Shown: in pieces, positions 9,701 to 17,772 of the stretch | Numbering within the stretch: the stretch's first letter is position 1 | How the letters are laid out: every line of letters starts with the position of its first letter | NCBI GenBank assembly: GCA_035696365.1 | Contig: DASRQS010000079.1 | Span: 1 to 64,000, forward strand | From: JALYLC01 sp035696365 | GTDB taxonomy: Bacteria > Actinomycetota > Thermoleophilia > Gaiellales > JALYLC01 | Direction: 5' to 3' | Length of the DNA stretch: 64,000 bases | Made by a program: the position numbers and the translations under genes | The notes under the pieces: generated by a model | Database searches by the model: none | Seen by the model: only the letters and a program-made list of their open reading frames with translations | What the model was told of the DNA's origin: nothing

Positions 9701-10179
9701 CATCGGCCTGCCTCATCGCGGCCGGCGACTCCACCGGCGCCCGTTCGCTCCTCGACGAGATCGCTGCGGCGCCCATTCACCACATCCCGGACTACGCCTC
9801 GATGCTGCCGCCACTCGCTCGTGCCGGGCAGGCCCTGGGCGACCACGACCTCGTTCGCCGCCTGGCTCGCGACGTCGTCGAGACCGTCCCGATCCAGCAG
9901 CATGCGCGCGCAACGGTCGCCGCCATCCAGGCGGAGCAGCGCGCGGAGCACGCAGTCGCGGCGACCCTCTACTCGGATGCTGCGGAGCGCTGGGAGCAGT
10001 TCGGCTGTGTGCTCGAGCAGGCCTATGCCCTCCTTGGCCTAGGCCGCTGCCTCGTTGCCCTCGCGGATCCCGGTGCCACTCGGGTGCTGGGCCAGGCCCG
10101 TTCCCTCTTCGACCAGATGGGCGCGCGTCCCCGCCTGAGCGAGTGCGATTCGCTGATCGCGCGCATCAGCGCCGCCTAG
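6784..10179 (+). CDS. Zinc-ribbon / class III cyclase / AAA ATPase / TPR regulatory protein
   Basis: 1131 residues. A zinc ribbon (C4-x2-C7 and C18-x2-C21) precedes a class III nucleotide cyclase domain (about 38-215) with metal-binding Asp46 (FCDLVGFT) and Asp90 (KFIGDAVMAVF) and the transition-state motif VNTAARI. All catalytic positions look intact, so cAMP production is plausible. An AAA_16-type ATPase follows (Walker A GEPGVGKS 263-270, Walker B LVLVVEDVHW 380-389), then a long alpha-helical TPR-like C-terminus (about 600-1131). Architecturally this resembles STAND-type signal-transduction ATPases. The GTG at 6784 is forced: an in-frame TAG lies four codons upstream and the zinc ribbon needs these first residues. 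The best Shine-Dalgarno (GGAGGAG at 6762-6768) is unusually far upstream, 15 bases. Confidence 0.9.
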   Translation: MPECPTCGKELPGEFPFCPFCGAALSPLDAGAAIRERKVVSVVFCDLVGFTAASEALDPEDVQARMAPYLIRTRERIEAYGGTVEKFIGDAVMAVFGAPVAHEDDAERAVRAGLAVLEEIEELNAANAALALSVRIGVNTGEAVVALNARPELGEGMVTGDVVNTAARIQAQAPVDAVAVGAGTYQATERVFVFEPLQAIDAKGKPEAVPIWRALQTRARIGSDLIRSMMTPLIGRELDLALLTKTFDKSAQEQAVQLVTVVGEPGVGKSRLVAELGSYIDGLPDLVTWRQGRCLPYGEGITFWALGEILKAHAGIYESDSRETAIAKLDAVVPESDDRPWLRARLLPLLGLDAGEAAARAELFTAWRRFLESIAESHPLVLVVEDVHWADEAMLAFIEHLADWAHGVPLLIVCTARPELYEARPAWGAGLANQTAIRLSPLSDDDTARLVSALLEQAVLPVATQYLLLERAGGNPLYAEEFVRMLRDRSLLDEQGRLRAGADVPFPASLQAMIAARLDTLPQDRKQLLQDAAVMGKVFWAGSSIAMGNRDPREVELALHDLARKELVRPARQSSMEGEAEYGFWHLLVCDVAYAQIPRPERAVKHLSAAAWLERKASERVGDMAEVLAYHTGEALGLALAIGDDELRAQVAPKAARYALLAGERALGLDTRKALSLLERAKSLTPIDDPDFPLVLLHWADAARNAGRLPEAAHAFEQAAARFEEGGDLLRAAQALADLSSARTRLGEPGAAELVERAVALLEATPGAGLVDAVTTVAAFRYISGASAEATKNAERALTLAAELGLPLPARALGFHGLARCDQGDLGGLADAERALGLVIAEGRGRDAAVLQHNLALIRWMVEGPAAATVQFDQAVAFAASRGLVEAEHAESSVNAAARIGSGQFEQVLQQADALLPLVEESGDGTARSQLLSAKAIVLVERGAEAHELAERALDLARTNAYPFVLALAIQAASACLIAAGDSTGARSLLDEIAAAPIHHIPDYASMLPPLARAGQALGDHDLVRRLARDVVETVPIQQHARATVAAIQAEQRAEHAVAATLYSDAAERWEQFGCVLEQAYALLGLGRCLVALADPGATRVLGQARSLFDQMGARPRLSECDSLIARISAA

Positions 10180-10257
10180 CGCGATCCCGCTGGAACCTCC
10201 CTCTTCCCGCGCCGAATCGTATAGCGCTTGGGTGCTACGGTCGAAGCCGAGGGGCCT

Positions 10258-11406
10258 GTGACTGACTCGCTGACCGCACATCGGCGGCGCGTGCCCAAAG
10301 CGCGTGTCTTCGTCGCCGCCGTTGCGATCGCGGCGGCGATTGCCGTGGCCGCCCAGCCCGCGCTGCGCTCGCAGAGCGCACTCGGCGCGACGGCCTCCTG
10401 CACGCCCGACTCGGCCTGGCCGGGCACCAACGCGTCGTTCGCCCAGCAGGTCGTCGCGCTCGTCAACCAGCACCGTGCGGCGATCGGGCTCGGCGCGCTG
10501 GCGGTGGACGCGTCGCTCACGGACTCGGCGGCCTGGAAGGCCCGCCACATGGCCAACTACGGCTATTTCGAGCACAACGATCCGGCGCCGCCCGTCGCTC
10601 GCGACCCGTTCACGCGCATGCAGAACTGCGGCTACGCCGCGGGCGGGGCGCTCGGCGAGAACATCGCTGCCGGCCAACCCACGCCCTCGGACGTGATGAC
10701 GGCGTGGCTCAACTCGCCAGGACACCGGGCGAATCTCGAGGATCCGTCGTTCCGGTCCATCGGCGTCGGCGTCGCGGTGGGGGGTCCCATCGGCATCTAC
10801 TGGGTGCAGGACTTCGCAGGCGGCGTGAGCGCCGGCGGAGCGCCGCCGCCCGCACCGCCACCTGCGCCGCCCGCACCGCCGCCGCCGCCCCCGCCCGCGG
10901 CTCCCCCGGCGCCGCCTGCATCGCCCCCCGCTCCGCCCGCCTCGCCGCCGAAGCCGCCGAGCCCACCGGTCTCGTCTCCCGTGAACCCGCCCGCTCCTCC
11001 GGGCGCTCCGGGCGCTCCGGCGGCGACCGCCCCGGCCGCCGCGGCCGGCGGGCTGGTCGGCACCGCGATCTCGACGAGCACGCAGGAGGCGATCCCGGCC
11101 GGGCGCCGCCACAAGCTCCGGCAGACGCGGCTCGCGGTCAGCAAGCCGCACGCGGGCAAGGCCTACGCCGCGCGGCTCTCATTCGGTCGCGTGCCCGTGA
11201 CCACCTCGGCCCTCGCCGTCGGCTGCCGGGCGCGCCTCTCGGGTGAGCTACTCAAGGGCGACGGCTCGATCGACGGCCATGTCGCGACCTGCACCTGGTC
11301 GATCCCGGCCAAGGCGCGCGGGGAGCACCTCGTGGTGAGGGTCGCGGTCAAAGGCCGCCACGGCGTGTCGCTCATGCGCACCGCCAGGCTGATCGTAGGC
11401 CGTTAA
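10258..11406 (+). CDS. Secreted CAP (SCP/PR-1) domain protein with Pro-rich linker
   Basis: About 382 residues. The N-terminus (HRRRVPKARVF followed by an Ala/Val-rich helix) is a signal peptide or anchor. The mature part carries a CAP domain: LVNQHRAAIGL, the HMANYGYFEHN metal/active-site region, GENIAAG and WLNSPGHRANLEDP, all hallmark motifs. A long Pro/Ala/Ser-rich segment (about nt 10840-11030) then spaces it from a C-terminal beta-rich domain of unknown fold ending in TARLIVGR, probably a cell-wall or surface module. CAP proteins are extracellular and their substrates are mostly unknown. I prefer the GTG at 10258; an in-frame TTG at 10228 and GTG at 10291 are alternatives. The gene ends at a strong stem-loop. 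Confidence 0.87.
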   Translation: MTDSLTAHRRRVPKARVFVAAVAIAAAIAVAAQPALRSQSALGATASCTPDSAWPGTNASFAQQVVALVNQHRAAIGLGALAVDASLTDSAAWKARHMANYGYFEHNDPAPPVARDPFTRMQNCGYAAGGALGENIAAGQPTPSDVMTAWLNSPGHRANLEDPSFRSIGVGVAVGGPIGIYWVQDFAGGVSAGGAPPPAPPPAPPAPPPPPPPAAPPAPPASPPAPPASPPKPPSPPVSSPVNPPAPPGAPGAPAATAPAAAAGGLVGTAISTSTQEAIPAGRRHKLRQTRLAVSKPHAGKAYAARLSFGRVPVTTSALAVGCRARLSGELLKGDGSIDGHVATCTWSIPAKARGEHLVVRVAVKGRHGVSLMRTARLIVGR

Positions 11407-11467
11407 GGTCGGCGCTCGCGCGGTGTGGAGCTGCACGACGCAGCCCCACACCTGAGCCGACTTAGAA
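11404..11467. terminator. Bidirectional stem-loop terminator
   Basis: Between the converging CAP and Fe-S subunit genes there is a nested inverted repeat. The inner stem is GGTGTGG-A-GCTGC (11422-11434) against GCAGC-C-CCACACC (11440-11452) with loop ACGAC. The outer stem is AAGGTCGGC against GCCGACTT with one bulge. There is no T-run, so a rho-independent role is plausible but not textbook. Confidence 0.6.
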
Positions 11468-11473
11468 GCTCAC

Positions 11474-11950
11474 TCAGTGCGCGCCGGCGAGCTCGTCGGC
11501 CGTGCGCTGCACTGCTCGGACGATCTTCTGGTAGCCGGTGCAGCGGCAGAGATTCCCTCCGAGGGCGATGCGGATCTCCTCCTCTCTGGGCTGCGGGGTG
11601 ACGGCCAGCAGCGCGGTGGCCGAGATGAGCATTCCCGGCGTGCAGAACCCGCACTGCACGCCGCCCTCGGCGATGATGTTGCGCTGCAGGGGATGCGGCT
11701 CGTCCACGGTGCCGAGCCCCTCCACCGTCGTGACCTCGCGGCCATCCGTCTGCACCGCGAGGTAGGAGCACGAGTTCACGGGCCGACCGTCGATCAGCAC
11801 CATGCAGGCGCCGCACTCGCAGTCGTCGCAGCCCTCCTTGGTGCCGGTCAGGCCGACCTCGCCGCGCACCACGCTCAGCAGCGAGCGGTCCGCCTCGATG
11901 CTGACCGGGTAGGGCACGCCGTTGACGTTCAGGGTGATCGAGACGCTCAT
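11474..11950 (-). CDS. Molybdenum hydroxylase [2Fe-2S] subunit (CoxS/XdhC-type small subunit)
   Basis: 158 residues, the small electron-transfer subunit of a xanthine/CO/aldehyde dehydrogenase-family enzyme. The plant-ferredoxin-type cluster is ligated by Cys41, Cys46, Cys49 and Cys61. The second cluster sits in the helical domain, with Cys100 and Cys103 (QCGFCTPGMLI) and Cys135 and Cys137 (LCRCTGY). All eight ligands are present. It is the third gene of an operon, starting 4 bp after the stop of the FAD subunit, so translation is probably coupled. The frame is open upstream, but the ATG at 11950 gives the family-typical N-terminus. The substrate cannot be deduced from this subunit. Confidence 0.94.
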   Translation of the reverse strand: MSVSITLNVNGVPYPVSIEADRSLLSVVRGEVGLTGTKEGCDDCECGACMVLIDGRPVNSCSYLAVQTDGREVTTVEGLGTVDEPHPLQRNIIAEGGVQCGFCTPGMLISATALLAVTPQPREEEIRIALGGNLCRCTGYQKIVRAVQRTADELAGAH

Positions 11951-11954
11951 CGGC

Positions 11955-12863
11955 TCAGCCTCCGAGGGGGGCGCCGATACCCGAGGCGCGGTTGGCAGGG
12001 ACGGAGACGTGCTCGCCGCGTGCGCGTGCGATCGCGGCTTCGACGGCCCGGCGGGCCATGACGCCGACGGTGTGGCGGCGGTAGGCGTCACCGGCGCGCA
12101 CGTCGCTGATGGGGGAGCAGTCGTCGCTCGCGCCCGCGGCCACGGCCGCCAGCGTCTCCTCGCTGACCGGCTTGCCGGCGATCGCGTCCTCTGCGCACGG
12201 CGAGCGCACGATCGTGGGCGCGACCGCAGTCAGCGCGATTCGGCAGGCCTCGATGTCGCCGTCGCCGTTGAGCGTGACCGCGGCGGCGGCGCCGACGACG
12301 GCGATCTCCATGGCACGGCGATATTCGAGCCGGACATAGGCGCTGCCCGAGCGCGCCGGCAGCCCCGGCACGCGCACTTGCACGAGCAATTCGCTCTCCT
12401 GCGCGGAGGTCTCGCCGGGGCCGGTCCAGAGCTCCGACAGCGCGACCGTGCGCGAGCCGGCCTGCGATTGCAGCACCACCTCGGCGCCGAGCACGAGCAA
12501 CGGGGCGCCGGTGTCCATCGCCGGAGAGGCGTTCATGACGTTGCCGCCGATGGTGCCCACGTGGCGCGTCGCGGGGGAGCCCACGAGCGCGCTGCCGTCG
12601 GCCAGGCCCGACCAGCCGGCCTGGATCTCGGCGCTGGCCTCGATGTCGGCGTGGCTGGCGAGCGCGCCCAGCACGAGCGTGCCGCCGTCGACGGAGATGC
12701 CTCCCAGGCCGCCGACAGCGTGGATCGCGACGATGTTCGGAGGCAGAGGGAACTTGCCGTGGCGCGCGCCGACCACGAGGTCGGAGCCGCCCGCGACGGG
12801 GCGGGCGCCTGCGGCCAGGGCCGCGAGCGCCTCGTCCAGGGTCTGTGCCGCCGTGTAGTTCAC
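11955..12863 (-). CDS. Molybdenum hydroxylase FAD-binding subunit (CoxM-type)
   Basis: 302 residues. It carries the FAD-binding PCMH-type fold of CO/xanthine dehydrogenase medium subunits: the pyrophosphate loop VAGGSDLVVGARHG near the N-terminus and the second loop TIGGNVMNASPAMDT in mid-protein, both close to family consensus (AGG.DL and TIGGN...ASP). It passes electrons from the iron-sulphur subunit to an acceptor. The GTG start at 12863 overlaps the stop of the Mo subunit (GTGA), placing it second in a coupled large-medium-small operon. Cytoplasmic: no signal peptide. Confidence 0.93.
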   Translation of the reverse strand: MNYTAAQTLDEALAALAAGARPVAGGSDLVVGARHGKFPLPPNIVAIHAVGGLGGISVDGGTLVLGALASHADIEASAEIQAGWSGLADGSALVGSPATRHVGTIGGNVMNASPAMDTGAPLLVLGAEVVLQSQAGSRTVALSELWTGPGETSAQESELLVQVRVPGLPARSGSAYVRLEYRRAMEIAVVGAAAAVTLNGDGDIEACRIALTAVAPTIVRSPCAEDAIAGKPVSEETLAAVAAGASDDCSPISDVRAGDAYRRHTVGVMARRAVEAAIARARGEHVSVPANRASGIGAPLGG

Positions 12864-15142
12864 GACTTCACCGCCTGCATGTGCTCCCAGACGCGCTGGG
12901 GCGTCATCGGCAACTGCCGCATCGGCGTGCCGATCAGCTTCGAGATCGCGTTCGCGATGGCCGCGGCCGTGGCGACGTTGGGCGCCTCGGCAACTCCCTT
13001 GGATCCGCGCGGGCCGCCGTCGGCGGCGTTGGTCTGGATCCAGGTCACGCTGATCGGCGGGGCGTCCGCCATAGTCTGGAGCTTGTACTCGAGCAGCGCG
13101 GCGTTGCGCTGGCGCCCCTGGTCGTCGTAGAGCGTGCCCTCGGTGAGGGCCTGGCCCATGCCCATGACGACGCCGCCCTCGACCTGGCCCTCGGCGCCGA
13201 TCTCGTTGATGATCGTGCCGGAGTCGTGGGCGCACGAGACCTCGAGCACCCGCACGACGCCCGTGTCGCGGTCGAGCTTGATGCGCACGGCGTGGCAGCT
13301 GACCTGCGGCGCCGTGAAGGCGTCCATGCCGAGCTTGCCGACGCAGTTCTGGTTGTCGGTCTCCGGCCCGGCGGGCGGCGTGCCAGAGCCGTGGCCGAGC
13401 AGCAACTCGCCGTCGTGCGCCGAGGCCGCAAGCTCAGCGATCGGGACGCGGCTGTCGGGTGAGCCCTTGACCTGCGCGTGCCCGTCGACCAGCTCGATGT
13501 CCTCCGGGGAGGCCTCCATCTGGTCGGCGGCCAGCTGGCGCAGTTGCTCGCCGATCTGGCGTGCCGCTCCGACGACCGCGCGGCCGTTGTTGATCAGCGT
13601 CTGGGAGCCGGTCGCACCCATGTCCCAAGGGCCGGCGTCGGTGTCCTGGTAGACGAGCGTGAAGTCCTCGGGCTGCATGCCGAGCTCGTCGGCGGCCAGC
13701 ATCGGCAGCGTCATCACCGAGCCGGTGCCGCACTCCTGCGCGCCCGTCACGATCACGCCCGAGCCGTCGGAATTGAGCTTCACGAAGGCGCCCGACGGGA
13801 CGCCGAAGGACGGCCACCAGCCGACCGCCACGCCGATCGCCTCGTCCTCCGGCAGCTGCTGCCCGTAGCCGGCCTTCTCGGTCGCGGTCGCGATGCACTC
13901 CTGGAGGCCGATCGGCAGGTAGACCTGCCGCGTAGGCCCTTCGTCGCCGGTGTCGATGCAGGCCTTGCGGCGGAAGTCGACCGGGTCCATGCCGATCGCC
14001 GCGGCCACCTCGTCGGTGTGCTGCTCCAGCGCCCAGCAGGCCTGGGGCGCCGTGGGGGCGCGCACCGATCCCGACGGCTGGTGGTTGGTGTAGACGCAGT
14101 GCGCGTCGACGTGCGCGTTCTGCGTCTTGTAGGGGCCGTGCACGTGCATCGCGGCGAGCTCGGAGAAGAACGCCGAGTCGGCCGTGTAGGCGCCGTTGTC
14201 GATGATCAGGAAGCCGCGGCGCGCCGTGATCGTGCCGTCGTTCTTCACGCCCGTCTCGATCTCGATGACCATACCCTCGCGGCGGCGGTCGGGAGCGAGG
14301 AACTCCTCGCGGCGCGAGAACACGAGCCGCACCGGACGCTGTGCCTTGCGCGCGAGCACGGCGATGTGGGCCTCGAAGTGGAAGCCGCACTTGCCTCCGA
14401 ACCCGCCGCCCAGCAGCGGGACGATGATGCGCACCTTGCTCGCCGGCAGCTCCAGCGTGTCCATCACGCCGCTGCGCGCCGAGAAGGGCACCTGGGTCGA
14501 CGTCCAGATCGTGACGTGGTCGCCCGACCACTGGGCGACGATCGCACGGGGCTCGATGGGAGCGGCGTGCGAGCCGTCGGCGATGAAGCGGCTCTTGACG
14601 ACGACGTCGGCCTCGCGCATCCCCTGCTCGACATCGCCCTTGACGATCGTCGAGTGCGAGGCGTCGTTGCGGTCGCGCACCATGCCGTCCGTGTCACCGT
14701 AGGAAGCCCAGTCCGCATGCACGAGCGGCGCATCGGCGGCCAGCGCGCCCTCGAGGTCGTTGACGACCGGCAGTTGCTCGTAGTCGACCTCGATCAGGTC
14801 GACCGCCTGCTGTGCGATCTCGGGCGTGATCGCGGCGACGGCCGCCACGAGGTCGCCCTCGTAGCGCACGTACTCCTTGCAGAACAGGTAGCGATCCTGC
14901 ACGAAGTCGCCGTACAGGACGTCCGGCACGTCGGCGTGGGTCGCGACCGCGAGCACGCCGGGCAGCGCCTCGGCCTCGGAGATGTCGAGCCGCGTGATGC
15001 GGCCATGCGACACGCCGGCGAATTTGAACTTCGCGTGCAGCATGCCCGTGAGATTCAGGTCGGCCGTGTAGCGGCCGGAGCCCGTGACCTTGTCCGGGCC
15101 GTCTGCGCGGATGAAGCGCCTCTTGGCAACGGTCGCCAACAC
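12860..15142 (-). CDS. Molybdenum hydroxylase large, Mo-cofactor-binding subunit (CoxL/XdhA-type)
   Basis: About 760 residues, with the aldehyde oxidase/xanthine dehydrogenase a/b hammerhead domain first and the molybdopterin-binding region after it. Recognisable pieces are LLGGGFGGKCGF (Mo-cofactor loop), SVRAPTAPQACWALE, GAQECGTGSVMT and a C-terminal KGVAEAPNVATAAAIANAI segment carrying the probable catalytic Glu. The CoxL AYxCSFR loop of true form I CO dehydrogenase was not seen, so CO oxidation is unlikely. A purine, nicotinate, aldehyde or N-heterocycle substrate is more likely. An AGGAGG at 15145-15150 lies only 2 bases before GTG 15142; the following TTG at 15139 has better spacing and may be the real start. 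No Mo-cofactor insertion gene is adjacent. Confidence 0.93.
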   Translation of the reverse strand: MLATVAKRRFIRADGPDKVTGSGRYTADLNLTGMLHAKFKFAGVSHGRITRLDISEAEALPGVLAVATHADVPDVLYGDFVQDRYLFCKEYVRYEGDLVAAVAAITPEIAQQAVDLIEVDYEQLPVVNDLEGALAADAPLVHADWASYGDTDGMVRDRNDASHSTIVKGDVEQGMREADVVVKSRFIADGSHAAPIEPRAIVAQWSGDHVTIWTSTQVPFSARSGVMDTLELPASKVRIIVPLLGGGFGGKCGFHFEAHIAVLARKAQRPVRLVFSRREEFLAPDRRREGMVIEIETGVKNDGTITARRGFLIIDNGAYTADSAFFSELAAMHVHGPYKTQNAHVDAHCVYTNHQPSGSVRAPTAPQACWALEQHTDEVAAAIGMDPVDFRRKACIDTGDEGPTRQVYLPIGLQECIATATEKAGYGQQLPEDEAIGVAVGWWPSFGVPSGAFVKLNSDGSGVIVTGAQECGTGSVMTLPMLAADELGMQPEDFTLVYQDTDAGPWDMGATGSQTLINNGRAVVGAARQIGEQLRQLAADQMEASPEDIELVDGHAQVKGSPDSRVPIAELAASAHDGELLLGHGSGTPPAGPETDNQNCVGKLGMDAFTAPQVSCHAVRIKLDRDTGVVRVLEVSCAHDSGTIINEIGAEGQVEGGVVMGMGQALTEGTLYDDQGRQRNAALLEYKLQTMADAPPISVTWIQTNAADGGPRGSKGVAEAPNVATAAAIANAISKLIGTPMRQLPMTPQRVWEHMQAVKS

Positions 15143-15183
15143 TGCCTCCTTGAATCGTTGAGCGGACGCGATCCTAGCGCGCG

Positions 15184-15477
15184 TCAGCTGCCGTACGAAT
15201 CGAGCATTTCCTGCACGCGGTCCTCGCCGAACTCGCTCTCGAGCTCGTCCGCGACGGCCTGCGCGACCGCTTCGGGACTGCCGGAGCGCTCTTCCCACTC
15301 GCTCTGGCGCCAGCCCTCGAGATAGGCGTCGGAGTCGGTTGCACCGAGGCGCATCGCGGCCTCGTCGATCGCGATCATGAAGCGTGTGTCGAGCGGGGCC
15401 TTGGAGGTGCGCTCGCCGTCTCGCGCCGTGACCAGCGACGGCAGGTCGCGCCAGTACGTCACGCGGAACTCGGCCAC
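15184..15477 (-). CDS. Small 'virulence factor' family protein (PF13769-like)
   Basis: 97 residues starting at GTG 15477. The N-terminal FRVTYWRDLPSLVTARDG, the central DTRFMIAIDEAAMRLGATDSDAYLEGWR and the acidic C-terminal VADELESEFGEDRVQEMLDSY match what I recall of the small family named virulence factor, found in many soil bacteria with no proven role. No catalytic residues, signal peptide or membrane helix are visible. The gene lies 41 bp upstream of the molybdenum-hydroxylase operon on the same strand and may be its first gene. Family assignment is from memory. Confidence 0.72.
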   Translation of the reverse strand: MAEFRVTYWRDLPSLVTARDGERTSKAPLDTRFMIAIDEAAMRLGATDSDAYLEGWRQSEWEERSGSPEAVAQAVADELESEFGEDRVQEMLDSYGS

Positions 15478-15568
15478 GGCGGAACTCTACGCTGTGGGCC
15501 CGATCGGCGGCGACGAGCGGGTAGCCGACCGCCGACCAGAGCCACCCGCTCCGAGGCGCGCTGCTCGA

Positions 15569-16741
15569 TCAGCTCTGGGTGCGCTGAACCAGCGGGCGAG
15601 AGCCCGTGAGCATGACGGTCGCGACGACCAGGCAGAGTGCCGCGATCACGCCGAACGGCACGCGCTCGTCGATGTGGCCGTGCGCGGCGCTCGCAGCCAG
15701 GGGCCCGATCACGGCGGCGACGCCCCAGCTCACGTTGACGAGTCCGATCACCGCGCCCCGTCCCGCGCCCGCGGAGGCGGCGCCCGTGCCGGCGAGCAGG
15801 TAGCTGAAGGTGTTGAGGCCCGCGCGGCCGGCTGCGGAGGCCAGCAGGAACGCGGCGATGGCGACCGTCGAGCGATCGGCCACGGGAACGAGCCACGCCG
15901 CGCCCAGCAGCGCGCATCCGAACGCCGTGAGCGCGACGTGGCTGCGCTCCTCGCCGAGGCGGCCGGCCAGAGGCGCCACGGCGATCCAGACCAGCGCGCC
16001 GATGGAGAACAGCACGCCGATGCCGCTCGGCGAGAGGCCGTTCTCGCTCAGGCGCAGCGACCCGAGCAGGTTGCCCATGCCACCGACGAACCCGAGCAGC
16101 ACGGTGGCGAGCATCGCGTAGACGACCATGCGATTGCGGTGCGCACCGCCCCGTGGAGGTTGCGCGCCGGGCGCCTCGGCAGGCGCGCCGGCCGCGGAGC
16201 GGTCGAGCGCGAACGCGATCGTCACGGGCAGCGCGAGCGCAGCGCCGACCGCGAACGGCGCCCATGTGCCGACGCGATCGGCCAGCAGCCCGGCCATGAC
16301 CGGCCCGGCGAGCAGCCCCGTGCCGCCGGCCGCGACGGCCCGGCCCGTGGCGCCTGCGGGCCGTCCCGGTGCGCCCGCCAGCATCACTCCGGCGGTCCAG
16401 ATGATGCCGTTGGCGACGCCGATCAGCGCGCGGCCCGCGAGGAGCTCCGGGAAGCTGCCCGCCATCGCCATGACGATCGAGCCGAGCACGACGAAGGCGC
16501 CCGCGCAGGTCACGAGCGGCCGCGCGCCGACGCGATCGGCCAGGCGGCCGAGCGGCAGAGTCACGACGACCATCGCGAAGGTGGTCGTGGACAGCAGCAA
16601 CGCGGTCTCGAGCGACGAGAGGCCGTAGGCCGCCGTCAGCGTCGGCAGGAGCGGCACGACCGCGACGTCGGCGACGACGGAGGCGAAGATCAGCGCGTAG
16701 AGGGTGGCCAGGCCGGCGTGCCCGCTGCGTTCAGGTGCCAT
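15569..16741 (-). CDS. Major facilitator superfamily transporter
   Basis: About 390 residues with twelve apparent hydrophobic helices and the MFS motif-A-like loop LPLGRLADRVGARP between helices 2 and 3, repeated in weaker form after helix 8 (AGRLGEERSH). This is the profile of a 12-TM drug/metabolite efflux permease of the inner membrane. The ATG at 16741 starts just before the first helix and is preferred; a TTG at 16777 would add 12 residues. It is divergent from a LysR regulator across 57 bp, the standard arrangement for an exporter controlled by its neighbour. Substrate unknown. Confidence 0.88.
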   Translation of the reverse strand: MAPERSGHAGLATLYALIFASVVADVAVVPLLPTLTAAYGLSSLETALLLSTTTFAMVVVTLPLGRLADRVGARPLVTCAGAFVVLGSIVMAMAGSFPELLAGRALIGVANGIIWTAGVMLAGAPGRPAGATGRAVAAGGTGLLAGPVMAGLLADRVGTWAPFAVGAALALPVTIAFALDRSAAGAPAEAPGAQPPRGGAHRNRMVVYAMLATVLLGFVGGMGNLLGSLRLSENGLSPSGIGVLFSIGALVWIAVAPLAGRLGEERSHVALTAFGCALLGAAWLVPVADRSTVAIAAFLLASAAGRAGLNTFSYLLAGTGAASAGAGRGAVIGLVNVSWGVAAVIGPLAASAAHGHIDERVPFGVIAALCLVVATVMLTGSRPLVQRTQS

Positions 16742-16774
16742 GCCCGCAGCCTGGTCCACGATCGTCCATTCGTC

Positions 16775-16786
16775 CAACTACAGTTA
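16775..16786. promoter_or_regulatory. Candidate LysR operator between MFS and LysR genes
   Basis: In the 57-bp divergent gap the A+T-richer segment CAACTACAGTTA holds an inverted repeat AACT-AC-AGTT at 16776-16785. A short dyad between a LysR gene and its divergent target is where such regulators bind, though the usual T-N11-A spacing is not clear. The assignment rests on position and symmetry only. Confidence 0.3.
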
Positions 16787-16798
16787 TCTGCCAGAGTG

Positions 16799-17722
16799 AT
16801 GAAAAGACCTCATCGGTTGCTCGGCATCGAGATCCGCCACCTGGCCGCGCTCGAGGCCGTCGCCGTCACGGGCTCGTTCGCGCGGGCGGCCCAGCAGCTG
16901 GGCTATACGCAGTCAGCCGTGAGCGTCCAGGTGGCGACGCTCGAGCGCGCGGCCGGCGTACGGCTGCTCGACCGGCCAGGCGGACGCCGCCCGGTCGTCC
17001 CGACCGACGCGGGCGAGCGCATCCTGCGCCACGCGGTGCGCCTGACGGCCCAGCTGCAGGCGGCCGAGGCCGATCTCACGGCGCTGGCGGAGGGCACCGC
17101 GGAGACGCTGCGGGTGGGCACCTTCCAGAGCGTCTCCATCCGCGTGCTGCCCGACGCCGTCCGCCGCCTGATGCAAGCGCGCCCGGGCGTCGAGGTGCGC
17201 TTGCAGGAGGCGCCGTACGAGGACGAGCTGCTCGCACTCGTGGAGCGCGGTCAGCTCGATTTCACCTTCGCCCTGGTTCCGCCGGAGGGCCCGTTCGAGC
17301 ACGTCGAGCTGCTGCGCGACCCGTATGTGCTGCTCACGCAGGAGGGCAGCCCGCTGGCCGAGCGGGAGATCGCGCCCACGCTGGCGGAGATCGGGCGGCT
17401 GCCGCTCGTCGCCTACAGCCGCAGCACCTACGGCATCGAGGCGCTGCTGCGCTCGCGCGGCATCGAGCCCCACGTCGTGTTCCGCAGCGACGAGAGTGGC
17501 GCCGTGCAGCGCATGGTCGCTGCGGGCATCGGCTCCGCGTTGATCCCGCGCCTCGCGATCGACACGAGCATCACCGGCGTCGTCGCCCTGGATGCCTCGC
17601 GCCGTGTGCCCGCCCGCCAGATCGGCCTTGCGTGGCATCGCGATGCGACGCTCCCGGAGGCAGCGGCCGACTTCGTCGCGGCCGTGCGGGTGCGCTGCGA
17701 GGAGCTCGCGCAGAGCCTCTGA
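16799..17722 (+). CDS. LysR-family transcriptional regulator
   Basis: 307 residues. The N-terminal winged helix-turn-helix (about 8-66) reads LAALEAVAVTGSFARAAQQL then GYTQSAVSVQVATLERAAG, the LysR DNA-binding signature. The rest is a periplasmic-binding-like effector domain (about 95-300) with the typical LRVGTFQSVSIRVLP entry strand and VAAGIGSALIPRLAI hinge. The ATG at 16799 is chosen; an out-of-frame GTG overlaps it. It probably controls the divergent MFS exporter and itself. The effector is unknown. Confidence 0.93.
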   Translation: MKRPHRLLGIEIRHLAALEAVAVTGSFARAAQQLGYTQSAVSVQVATLERAAGVRLLDRPGGRRPVVPTDAGERILRHAVRLTAQLQAAEADLTALAEGTAETLRVGTFQSVSIRVLPDAVRRLMQARPGVEVRLQEAPYEDELLALVERGQLDFTFALVPPEGPFEHVELLRDPYVLLTQEGSPLAEREIAPTLAEIGRLPLVAYSRSTYGIEALLRSRGIEPHVVFRSDESGAVQRMVAAGIGSALIPRLAIDTSITGVVALDASRRVPARQIGLAWHRDATLPEAAADFVAAVRVRCEELAQSL

Positions 17723-17772
17723 CAAACCTGCCACCCTGTGGCCGGGATCGAAGCGCGAACAGGAGAGTGCAG

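Noticed and set aside
4309..9951. 1880-codon open frame on the minus strand
   Set aside because: It lies opposite the HerA-like and cyclase/AAA genes, lacks any recognisable domain and has the Arg/Leu/Gly-rich composition expected of an antisense shadow in high-GC DNA.
10840..11030. Pro/Ala tandem codons as a DNA repeat or CRISPR-like array
   Set aside because: The periodicity is codon-level CCG/CCC/GCG within the CAP protein's linker. Units are irregular and there are no conserved spacers.
12860..15142. Form I carbon monoxide dehydrogenase (coxL)
   Set aside because: Operon order and motifs fit the molybdenum hydroxylase superfamily, but the AYxCSFR active-site loop was not found, so a CO-specific call is not justified.
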